Source of the DNA: Clostridia bacterium
GTDB lineage: Bacteria; Bacillota; Clostridia; TANB77; RGIG9151
DNA: 39,037 bases
NCBI GenBank assembly: GCA_017450465.1
Contig: JAFSUW010000027.1
Coordinates: forward strand, 1-39,037
Direction of reading: 5' to 3'
Position 1 is the first letter of the stretch. Every line of letters starts with the position of its first letter. Positions 33,072 to 39,037 of this stretch are shown here, piece by piece. A model generated the notes under the pieces. It did not search any database. It was not told where the DNA came from and worked only from the letters and a program-made list of their open reading frames with translations. Both the position numbers and the translations under genes were made by a program.

Positions 33072-33797
33072 ATGGATGTAAATGCATTGTATGCGATTGA
33101 ATTAATTGAGAAACTAGAATTAAAGCCACCAATAGATTTATATGAATTGTGTAAAGTATTTAATATTGAAATTGTAAAAGAAAACTTAAAAAATGCATAT
33201 GCATATTTTAGAATACGAAATGGTAGAAAAGTAATATTTTTAAGTAATTCAATTGTAGGTACTGAAAAAGAAAAATTTACTATTGCACATGAATTAGGAC
33301 ATTATTTTTTACCTAATCATTTAGAAAAAATAGATGATATGTACACAAAAACTGATTATATGTACAAAAATAAAAGAAAAAAAATAGAAACAGATGTTGA
33401 TAAATTTGCAGCTGAATTAATTATGCCTAGTAAATTTATAAACCCAGAATTAGAAAAAATTTCATTAAGAAATTTTAAACAATTAGAGGAATTAGCACAA
33501 AAATATCAAGTTTCTCTGACTTCATTATTATGCAGGTATGTAGATTTAAATTCAGAAACTATGGCATTATTATGCTATGAAAATGATAAACAAAAATGGC
33601 AATATAAAGTTTTTGATGATTTTAGATTTGATATATATGAAGGAAAAATATTAGATGATGAAGCTGAAAAATATACAAAGGATACATTAAATAATTGGTT
33701 AGATGAAAATTTTCAGGGAACTGTATATCAGGTTATATTTGATTTGAAAAAATACAATATGAAATTAGTGTTAATACAAGTTAAGTATTATTATTAA
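33072..33797 (+). CDS. ImmA/IrrE-family metallopeptidase
   Basis: The 241-residue protein has zinc-peptidase motif HELGH at residues 73-77 in FTIAHELGHYFLPNH, and a third ligand probably in DKFAAELIMP about 35 residues on. In ICEBs1, ImmA cleaves the repressor ImmR to derepress the element; relatives cleave other regulators. Here the gene begins one base after the stop of the YgiT-HTH gene, so that HTH protein is the likely substrate. ATG 33072 has GGGGAA upstream; an earlier TTG at 33057 is less likely. Confidence 0.9.
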   Translation: MDVNALYAIELIEKLELKPPIDLYELCKVFNIEIVKENLKNAYAYFRIRNGRKVIFLSNSIVGTEKEKFTIAHELGHYFLPNHLEKIDDMYTKTDYMYKNKRKKIETDVDKFAAELIMPSKFINPELEKISLRNFKQLEELAQKYQVSLTSLLCRYVDLNSETMALLCYENDKQKWQYKVFDDFRFDIYEGKILDDEAEKYTKDTLNNWLDENFQGTVYQVIFDLKKYNMKLVLIQVKYYY

Positions 33798-33814
33798 TAT
33801 AATATTTTTTAGAA

Positions 33815-33871
33815 GAAAAAACGCCCAATGCTAAGACATTGAACGAATTAATAAAGTATGCAACCTTTATT
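33815..33871 (-). ncRNA. Putative small RNA of the island
   Basis: A canonical promoter on the minus strand leads after about 50 nt into a terminator. The 9-bp RNA stem CGUUCAAUG/CAUUGGGCG uses two G-U pairs, has a 6-nt loop, and is followed directly by six U residues (33821 to 33816). The G-U pairs become A-C mismatches on the other strand, which fixes the direction. The RNA of about 57 nt has no reading frame. It lies between the peptidase and the 80-aa gene and is antisense to the leader of the latter. Confidence 0.6.
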
Positions 33872-33877
33872 TGTTCA

Positions 33878-33907
33878 ATTATAGCATATTTCTTCTTTGA
33901 ATTGCAA
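33878..33907 (-). promoter_or_regulatory. Promoter of the putative small RNA
   Basis: Minus-strand TTGCAA-18 nt-TATAAT, with a perfect -10 at 33883 to 33878. Confidence 0.65.
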
Positions 33908-33930
33908 GGGCAGAAAGGAGAAAAAATAAG

Positions 33931-34173
33931 ATGGAGAATAGAATAGCTAAAAATAGAACATCACCTAAAAATGAAGATAATTACATACAGGCTTATAAAG
34001 AATTGAATCCTAAAGCTAACAGACATGATAATTATGATATAGCTGCAGTTATAACTAAAGATGGAACTAAAGGCCATGGATTATTATCAGAGGAATTAAA
34101 TAGGGGACATGATAATGACTATCATAGAGTAAAGGATTTCATTCCAGACAGTGAATTGAAAAATAAAATCTAA
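33931..34173 (+). CDS. 80-residue protein of unknown function
   Basis: A hydrophilic small protein, not recognised, rich in Asn, Asp and Lys. It contains a His/Asp-rich block GHGLLSEELNRGHDNDYHRVKDF in the second half, which could bind a metal. No membrane segment is seen. The ATG is preceded by AAAGGAG about ten bases upstream. It is the last gene of the island. The putative small RNA is transcribed away from it and overlaps its leader region on the opposite strand. Confidence 0.65.
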   Translation: MENRIAKNRTSPKNEDNYIQAYKELNPKANRHDNYDIAAVITKDGTKGHGLLSEELNRGHDNDYHRVKDFIPDSELKNKI

Positions 34174-34177
34174 TTAT

Positions 34178-34202
34178 AAAGGTGGGAGTAACTCTCACCT
34201 TT
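34178..34202 (+). terminator. Hairpin after the 80-residue gene
   Basis: An 11-bp stem (34178-34188 with 34192-34202, one G-U pair), loop TAA, has little T tail. Confidence 0.6.
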
Positions 34203-34229
34203 AAATATTTTAAAAGTATTAATAAAAAA

Positions 34230-34249
34230 TAGAGGGCAGATAAAGGGTA
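34230..34249 (+). repeat. Right paired repeats, putative integrase arm sites
   Basis: TAGAGGGCA (34230-34238) and TAAAGGGTA (34241-34249) have the same orientation and 11-bp period as the left pair at 27470-27489. Confidence 0.5.
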
Positions 34250-34322
34250 AAAATAAATTTTAATGTTTTAAAATGGCTTTAAATCAATGATTGTAGAGGA
34301 GACCTTCGGGCATTTGACCGTC

Positions 34323-34365
34323 CTCATAACCCGAAGGTCGTTGGTTCAAATCCAGCCCCCGCAAC
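34323..34365 (+). repeat. attR: duplicated 3' part of tRNA-fMet
   Basis: A 43-bp identical copy of 27265-27307. It lacks the 5' half and the final CA of the tRNA, so it is not a functional gene. Just upstream, 34301-34310 is the exact inverse complement of 34330-34339 in the repeat, giving a 10-bp inverted repeat around the crossover side. Confidence 0.93.
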
Positions 34366-34377
34366 TAAAAATCGTAG

Positions 34378-34407
34378 AACCCCGTAGGCGTCAGCCTTAC
34401 GGGGTTT
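34378..34407 (+). terminator. Original terminator of the tRNA gene, displaced by the island
   Basis: The stem AACCCCGTA-GGC with GCCTTACGGGGTT (one bulge) lies 13 nt after attR. Before integration it would have followed the tRNA directly. Confidence 0.75.
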
Positions 34408-34497
34408 ATACTTTCTCTACAAAGAGTAGAAAAACAAAAAATGTCAGTCAAATATCACTTAAACATAGAAAATATATAAAAAGTTTTATAAAAATGT

Positions 34498-34503
34498 TAT
34501 AAT
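34498..34503 (+). promoter_or_regulatory. -10 box before the 34521 gene
   Basis: A perfect TATAAT. The -35 position holds only TATAAA, so the promoter is weak or needs an activator. The very short leader has the SD-like GGGTGAAG. Confidence 0.35.
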
Positions 34504-34520
34504 ATTCTGGGTGAAGAATT

Positions 34521-35114
34521 ATGGCCAAAAAAGATCTGTTAGATGAAGTACTTAGTTTCCTAGGCTGCTCATGCCTTTTGCAGCTTGCCGCTCCATTTAT
34601 TCTGGTATTTCTAATAGCTGCCTTTATTTATGGCTTGCTGTTTAGTGAGGATGTGCATAAAAAGTATGAAGGCGTAGAAAACATAATATTCACATCGGAG
34701 TTGAAAGACAAAGCAATTGCAACCGCAAAGGTAACTTATGATAAAGATATTTTTGAATCGGTAGAATCAGGTAGTGACACCGGTATAAATGCGAAAATAA
34801 ATTATACATTTAGTGGTAGAGATAAAACAGTGTTAGAATATGAGGAACTTGCCAAAAAAGAAGTAACAAAGCTTTATGATATGTTAAAAGGATATACCCT
34901 CGTAAGTGATCAAGGGAATGTGGATTTTTCACAAAGAAAAATAGAAATTACCTTTTATCTGTCAAAGATAAAGGCGCAGGATTTTACTTATTTAGGCACG
35001 TATTATATTAAATATACAGATGACGCAGTTGTAGATGATGTGGCATATGAAGAGGAAATGAATAAAACTCATATTGATCAAAATACATTAGAACGGGCAT
35101 TGCGGGGGTGGTAG
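34521..35114 (+). CDS. Single-pass membrane protein of unknown function
   Basis: The 197-residue protein has one hydrophobic segment at about 18-42 (LLQLAAPFILVFLIAAFIYGLLF) preceded by FLGCSC. The remaining 150 residues form a soluble domain, probably extracellular, with alternating charged and beta-forming stretches. No family is recognised. The cysteines near residue 17 are not in a convincing lipobox, since no positively charged n-region precedes a typical signal. It is the first chromosomal gene right of the island. The stretch 35115-35283 downstream has no gene I can support. Confidence 0.7.
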   Translation: MAKKDLLDEVLSFLGCSCLLQLAAPFILVFLIAAFIYGLLFSEDVHKKYEGVENIIFTSELKDKAIATAKVTYDKDIFESVESGSDTGINAKINYTFSGRDKTVLEYEELAKKEVTKLYDMLKGYTLVSDQGNVDFSQRKIEITFYLSKIKAQDFTYLGTYYIKYTDDAVVDDVAYEEEMNKTHIDQNTLERALRGW

Positions 35115-35283
35115 GAAGGCATGTCACAAGGGACGGGGGTAAATGACCACATTTATGTAAAGCACAAAATGGCTTCAAATGGTCAACAAAGCATACACGT
35201 TCATCGATGTTATGCAAACATTATGACGTATTTTTCAATCCAAAAATTTATGGTATTATATAAAAAAATAAAGGAGAATCACT

Positions 35284-35580
35284 ATGGCAACAACAAAAGA
35301 GTATAAAGAATTTGTGCTTGAACAACTTTGCTTACTCGACAACATAACTGTAAAACCAATGATGGGCGAGTTTTTGTTGTACTACAATGGCGTTTTGTTT
35401 GGTGGAATTTACGATGATAGACTACTCGTAAAAAAGGTAGAGACCAACAAAAAATACGATATGGAGGAGCAGCTACCTTACGATACTGCAAAGCCAATGT
35501 ATTTAGTGGATAGTGTAGATAACAAAGAGACACTAAAAGAGATTGTAATTGAAACGTGCAAGGGCTTAAACAATAAATAG
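35284..35580 (+). CDS. TfoX N-terminal-domain protein
   Basis: The 98-residue protein matches the TfoX_N fold. It has the motif VKPMMGEFLLYYNGVLFGGIYDDRLLVKK near residues 22-50 and the C-terminal YLVDSVDNKETLKEIV. The domain is named after the Haemophilus competence regulator, but isolated small members in Firmicutes are not competence proteins with any certainty. The SD AAGGAGA precedes the ATG. The next small gene begins 11 nt after the stop. Confidence 0.88.
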   Translation: MATTKEYKEFVLEQLCLLDNITVKPMMGEFLLYYNGVLFGGIYDDRLLVKKVETNKKYDMEEQLPYDTAKPMYLVDSVDNKETLKEIVIETCKGLNNK

Positions 35581-35591
35581 AGGTGTTTTTA

Positions 35592-35795
35592 GTGAGCAAA
35601 TATGAACCATTGTGGAAGTATATAGTAGACAACCAAAAGCAAGAGTACAAACTTGACTATGACGAAATAAAGCGTATTCTTGGCTTTGATATAGACCATT
35701 CTTTTTTGACGTACAAAAAAGAATTATTAGATTATGGATATGAAGTAGAAAAGATATCGTTAAAAGAAAAATATGTGCTAATAAGTAAAAAATAA
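35592..35795 (+). CDS. Small conserved-looking protein of unknown function
   Basis: The 67-residue protein starts at GTG 35592, preceded by AGAGGTG (35579-35585). A GTG at 35583 lies inside that SD. The core KYEPLWKYI followed by DEIKRILGFDIDHSFLTYKKELLDYGY is of a kind I remember as short hypothetical proteins near TfoX-like or methyltransferase genes in clostridia. No function is known to me. It is cotranscribed with the TfoX-like gene and lies 13 nt before the ATPase. Confidence 0.7.
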   Translation: MSKYEPLWKYIVDNQKQEYKLDYDEIKRILGFDIDHSFLTYKKELLDYGYEVEKISLKEKYVLISKK

Positions 35796-35808
35796 AATGG
35801 AGAAGCTG

Positions 35809-36528
35809 ATGGAAGAACTGTTTGTAAATAGAATAAAACTAAATAAAGAAAACATAAATAGCAAAAAATACCCGTTTAATATACCATGTTTAGTTAATTT
35901 TGATGAGTTAAAACTAGATACTCCAGTAACGCTATTTTATGGCGAAAACGGAGCCGGTAAATCTACTTTGGTTGAGGCGATTGCGATTGCTTTGGGGTTA
36001 AATCCTGAGGGTGGTAGCAACAATATGCAGTTTTCAAGTTATGATGATTATTCCGAACTTTACAAACATTTAACTATTAGTAAATTTGGAGTGCCTAAAA
36101 CCAAGTTTTTTTTACGTGCAGAATCATTTTATAATGTTGCGACCAATATTAGCAACAATAGTGATTTAGTTGACACAACTTATGGTGGGGAAGATCTACA
36201 TTCGTGTTCACACGGAGAGTCGTTTTTAAAACTTGTGGAGCATAGGTTTTGGGACAAAGGTTTATATATTTTGGATGAACCAGAAGCTGCGTTGTCGCCT
36301 TCAAGGCAAATGACACTTCTTTGTTATATTCACAATTTGGCACAAAATGGTTCACAGTTTATCATTGCAACACATTCGCCAATACTTTTGGCGTATAGGT
36401 ATGGCAAAATAATTGATATGAATAATAACATGAAAGAAATAAAATATGAAGATACAGAAAGTTATAAAATTTATAAAGATTTTTTAAGTAATCCTTATGG
36501 AATGCAAAATATTTTGTTTGAGGAGTAG
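35809..36528 (+). CDS. ABC-type AAA ATPase (COG3910-like)
   Basis: The 239-residue single-domain ATPase has a Walker A GENGAGKST near residues 44-52, an ABC-like signature region SHGESFLKL, Walker B LYILDEPEAALSP and an H-loop ATHSPILLA. It lacks membrane segments and the long coiled coil of SMC or RecN proteins. Such proteins are predicted ATPases without a defined role; OLD-like and RloC-like defence proteins use the same fold but are larger. ATG 35809 is preferred, since GGAGAAG lies before it; ATG 35797 would add four residues. Confidence 0.88.
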   Translation: MEELFVNRIKLNKENINSKKYPFNIPCLVNFDELKLDTPVTLFYGENGAGKSTLVEAIAIALGLNPEGGSNNMQFSSYDDYSELYKHLTISKFGVPKTKFFLRAESFYNVATNISNNSDLVDTTYGGEDLHSCSHGESFLKLVEHRFWDKGLYILDEPEAALSPSRQMTLLCYIHNLAQNGSQFIIATHSPILLAYRYGKIIDMNNNMKEIKYEDTESYKIYKDFLSNPYGMQNILFEE

Positions 36529-36609
36529 TGTAATTTTTTTGTTAATTACTAAACAAATTAAAAATAATTGCCGATACAAAAAAGTGAGAAAGCATAAGGA
36601 GGTGGCAAA

Positions 36610-37740
36610 GTGAAACTAAATAACAAAATATACGAATATCTAGAAATGCTAAACTTAAAAGAAAATTTCGAATTAATAGAGCATTTTGTAGAAGGCGTAG
36701 AAGAATTTTACTACAATCCAAACATTTCAAAAGAAGCGAAAAACACAGCAAAAGAAGCTCTTGATTTCGTAAATGATTTATACAATCAATTAGACACTTT
36801 AGTATCAATGCCGCCTACGGAAGACACATTAAACAAAATTAAAGAATGCATGGGAAATGTTAATTTACAATACATCTGGCACATGTCTGGTGTGATGGAA
36901 GAGGAATTAAAAAGATTAGATAATATAAACAAAAGTAACGAACAAATATTGCTTGAATTCATAAAAAGTGAAATAGTTGAGTTAAATAAAAAAGTCGATG
37001 CTGCCAAAAAAACACTCGAAAAAGAAAATCAGGGTTTGTTTAAGAAAAAAGCAGAACTTGAGGAGCAGAAAAAATATCTTGCCGAAGAGCGAGAAAAAAT
37101 AGAGCATTTGCCACTTACGATGTCACTTATAAAAAAAGAAAATCCGTTTAGAAGGTTAATTCGAATATTGACAGAGAAGTCTGATACATGGTCAGAAGAA
37201 GAGATAAACGATGTAATAATTTTAAGAAATACTAACGGTGAAATAAGGGGTAAAATTTCAAAAGAAAAAGAGGAAACTACAGAAGAAATTGCTAAAACTG
37301 AGAAAAATATTTTGGCAAAAAGGCAAAAGTATGGTATCCGTCAAAAACTTCTAAACTTGATACGTAGCGAGGTATTTACAGTAGAGCCGGAAGAAAGAGA
37401 GCAAGAGTTAAATGTAAATTATCTTCAACAAGAATTAAATCGCGGAGAAATAGAAAAAATAGAAAAACAAATAGAGAGCAATATAAAGAAAATAGAGTAT
37501 ATAAATAATTCATATCAAGATTTTGCTGCTATTGAGGGAGGAATTATAGAAAGTTATAGAGAAAATAGTAGCGAAAAAAGTTCGATAGAAACATTTGCAA
37601 GTTTAGTAAGCAAAATAAAAGATTTTGAAACAATATTAAATAAAACATTAAGCTATAAAGTACATGAAAAAACGCCAGTTTATGAAGAAATACTTAAAAA
37701 ATCACCAAATCGTGGGGGCCAGATGGCATTTGAAATGTAG
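36610..37740 (+). CDS. Coiled-coil protein of unknown function
   Basis: The 376-residue protein starts at GTG 36610, supported by AAGGAGGTG. Residues 1-110 look like a helical globular domain (FELIEHFVEGVEEFYYNP). Residues about 115-175 form a strong coiled coil (VDAAKKTLEKENQGLFKKKAEL). A basic segment with NPFRRLIRILTEK is near 180, and a second coiled coil covers about 215-300. No signal peptide or membrane helix is seen. No family is recognised. It is the first gene of an operon that continues to the window end. Confidence 0.75.
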   Translation: MKLNNKIYEYLEMLNLKENFELIEHFVEGVEEFYYNPNISKEAKNTAKEALDFVNDLYNQLDTLVSMPPTEDTLNKIKECMGNVNLQYIWHMSGVMEEELKRLDNINKSNEQILLEFIKSEIVELNKKVDAAKKTLEKENQGLFKKKAELEEQKKYLAEEREKIEHLPLTMSLIKKENPFRRLIRILTEKSDTWSEEEINDVIILRNTNGEIRGKISKEKEETTEEIAKTEKNILAKRQKYGIRQKLLNLIRSEVFTVEPEEREQELNVNYLQQELNRGEIEKIEKQIESNIKKIEYINNSYQDFAAIEGGIIESYRENSSEKSSIETFASLVSKIKDFETILNKTLSYKVHEKTPVYEEILKKSPNRGGQMAFEM

Positions 37741-37760
37741 TTTATGAAAGGGTGGTATAA

Positions 37761-37880
37761 ATGGAAACAATAGAATTTTTAACACAAGAAGAAAAAGAAA
37801 AAATGAGCATAAATGATTTAGAAGCATATATAGAATTGCTCACACTTATAAAAAACGAATTAGGTAAAGTAAAAGAATAA
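37761..37880 (+). CDS. 39-residue acidic helical protein
   Basis: A small ORF from ATG 37761, reading METIEFLTQEEKEKMS onward, with an SD-like AAAGGGTGG upstream. It sits 20 nt after the coiled-coil gene and 18 nt before the next gene, so the spacing is that of a genuine operon member. The sequence predicts a single amphipathic helix. Function unknown. Confidence 0.6.
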   Translation: METIEFLTQEEKEKMSINDLEAYIELLTLIKNELGKVKE

Positions 37881-37898
37881 TAAAAAGGAGGCAATAAA

Positions 37899-39037
37899 AT
37901 GCCAGAAGAGCCAAGAATTTCTAGTGAACTATCTGCTGAGCTTGAAGCAAATGGTGTAAAATCTTCCATAGAGGGTTTAGTAGATTTTAAAACTCAAATA
38001 GATAATTTTTTACTAAGGAGCGATTTAACAGAATCCGACCAAAAAAGAGTTTCGGATAAAATGTTAAAAATTACGCTTCTTTATGGTGCGCTAGTTAGAA
38101 TTGTTAATTCATATAAATCAAATGAGGAAAAAACCAAGAAAATTTTAAGCGTTCTTTCGCAGATAATGATTTTTAAAGATATAAAAGATGTTCAAGATGA
38201 AGTAAATGAAATAAACTTAGAAAAAATTGCTGCAGAGCAGAAAAAACGTGAAGAAGAAGAAAAAGCATTTAATGAATCGTTTAAGGTTGATGAAGAAATA
38301 GTAGCAAAGGGCAGAGAAAGAATTGAAAAACAGATAGAAGATGAAAGAAAGAAAGCACAAAAAATATTAGATCAGAGGAGAAAAGAGTTAGAAAAAAGGG
38401 GTTATGATATTGGCCCACTAGATGAATATATGAAGAGTGTAAGAGCTACAGTAGTAAAGCCAGAAGAAAAATCGATTGCTGTAGTGCCAAAGAAACTTAG
38501 CTTTATGGATAGGATGAGAATCTTTATACAAGACCCAGAGTTAGATTGGCACCAAGAAGATCGTGATGGTAAATTAGTGTATGTAGATGAATCCGGTAAC
38601 GCGAAGAAAACAAAAAATCCTAAAAGATATGGCTTAATAGCAAGAATTAGGGATGCTATAAAAGCACAACCAGAAGAGACAAATAAGTTAGCTCAGTTGA
38701 AAAAACAAGCACAAGAAAAAATAAAAGAAATTGAAGAAGAGATTAAATCTATTGCTGAATCGGTTCAAATAGGCACGAGAGAATACATTAATTTGCGTGC
38801 AGAACAATTTAAGGAAGCACTAGATAATCCAAGTATAAAAGATGTTTTGGAGAGGTTAAAAAATTCACCACGTGATGCATATAGCTGGGTTAAAGGCTTT
38901 TTGAAAGAGAAAAAGACATTAGTAAAAGAAATGCGAGAAGATAAAATTACCGATGTACGAGGAGAATGTACTCCAGAAGAACTAACACAAGCTTTAGCAG
39001 AGGATATGGTAAGAAGAGGCGTAGTAAGAAAAGAAGA
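37899..39037 (+). CDS. Second coiled-coil protein, C-terminally cut by the window edge
   Basis: An open frame from ATG 37899 (SD AAAAGGAGG) to the end of the window, at least 379 codons without a stop. Residues 1-100 are a helical domain. A highly charged coiled coil follows at about 105-170 (IAAEQKKREEEEKAFNESF). A compact region with FMDRMRIFIQDPELDWHQED is near 205-225, then another helical stretch near 260-300. No signal peptide is seen. It shows no recognised family but resembles the 36610 protein in build, suggesting the two proteins and the 39-residue one form a complex. Confidence 0.75.
   Translation, partial: MPEEPRISSELSAELEANGVKSSIEGLVDFKTQIDNFLLRSDLTESDQKRVSDKMLKITLLYGALVRIVNSYKSNEEKTKKILSVLSQIMIFKDIKDVQDEVNEINLEKIAAEQKKREEEEKAFNESFKVDEEIVAKGRERIEKQIEDERKKAQKILDQRRKELEKRGYDIGPLDEYMKSVRATVVKPEEKSIAVVPKKLSFMDRMRIFIQDPELDWHQEDRDGKLVYVDESGNAKKTKNPKRYGLIARIRDAIKAQPEETNKLAQLKKQAQEKIKEIEEEIKSIAESVQIGTREYINLRAEQFKEALDNPSIKDVLERLKNSPRDAYSWVKGFLKEKKTLVKEMREDKITDVRGECTPEELTQALAEDMVRRGVVRKE

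Larger units (their letters stand above)
27310..34365 (+). mobile_element. tRNA-fMet genomic island without an integrase
   Basis: The roughly 7.06-kb insert is bounded by 43-bp attachment repeats. It carries a small HTH-like gene, Type III mod-res, a DUF4258/YgiT-HTH/ImmA-IrrE operon, a putative small RNA and an 80-aa protein. Coding density, lower GC and different codon habits separate it from the chromosome. No tyrosine or serine recombinase, transposase, relaxase or replication gene is found on either strand. The displaced original tRNA terminator sits just beyond attR (34378-34407), which supports insertion between the tRNA body and its terminator. Confidence 0.9.

Noticed and set aside
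33815..33907. Type III toxin-antitoxin RNA with toxN
   Set aside because: There are no tandem RNA repeats and neither neighbour resembles ToxN, so only a generic small RNA is claimed.
34287..34502. 71-aa plus-strand frame crossing attR
   Set aside because: It reads through the duplicated tRNA fragment and the displaced terminator, has no good SD, and its product is an artefact of those sequences.
35121..35306. 61-aa frame before the TfoX-like gene
   Set aside because: It overlaps the TfoX SD and start, has low-complexity composition and no convincing ribosome site.

Overview
The window is a stretch of chromosome from an AT-rich, endospore-forming member of the Clostridia (Firmicutes). The sporulation genes ylbJ, spoIID, spoIIM and spoIIID are present. 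The Shine-Dalgarno (SD) sequences are strong GGAGG types. Housekeeping genes are Firmicutes-like: bifunctional rel, dtd, murB-rapZ, tmcAL, a clostridial 2[4Fe-4S] ferredoxin, rimO-pgsA and truA. I cannot name the species. The likely group is an uncultured gut clostridial lineage, inferred mainly from the two intergenic repeat types.

Layout. 1-110: imperfect inverted repeat of a dispersed type. 190-1242: two small membrane-protein genes of unknown function. 1256-2392 (minus): ylbJ, divergent from a forward run 2484-11087: rel, dtd, MBL hydrolase, spoIID, murB, rapZ, Bax-inhibitor-like protein, rfbD, rfbC. 11065-12797 (minus): coaE and tmcAL. From 12872 forward: rnhA, spoIIM and ferredoxin. Next comes a solitary gene (14378-15409) with much higher GC and its own promoter and terminator. 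Then pepQ-like, rimO, pgsA, truA, a 123-bp miniature inverted-repeat element, an alpha/beta hydrolase, a membrane protein plus beta-propeller pair, spoIIID, a VanZ-like protein, a large polytopic membrane protein and a UbiA-type prenyltransferase.

27233-34365: an initiator tRNA-Met gene carries a genomic island in its 3' half. A 43-bp direct repeat, starting exactly at the anticodon loop (27265-27307), recurs at 34323-34365. The roughly 7-kb island encodes a small HTH-like protein, a Type III restriction-modification pair (mod-res), a three-gene DUF4258 / YgiT-zinc-finger-HTH / ImmA-IrrE peptidase operon with tandem operator-like repeats, a putative minus-strand small RNA with canonical promoter and terminator, and an unknown 80-aa protein. 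I find no integrase or recombinase in it, although both ends carry paired 11-bp-spaced repeats that look like integrase arm sites.

34378-39037: chromosome resumes with the displaced tRNA terminator, a membrane-anchored unknown protein, a TfoX-N-like protein, a small unknown protein, an ABC-type ATPase, and an operon of two coiled-coil proteins separated by a 39-aa gene. The last of these runs off the window.

The regulatory layer is informative. Three sporulation genes (ylbJ, spoIIM, spoIIID) have sigma-E-like promoters with the same 13-nt spacing. The spoIIID promoter lies inside a long hairpin that sequesters the spoIIID SD. This suggests that read-through RNA is silenced while sigma-E-initiated RNA is translatable. 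The island is the best candidate for an undescribed system: an integrase-less defence satellite with a protease-associated toxin-antitoxin operon and an embedded small RNA.
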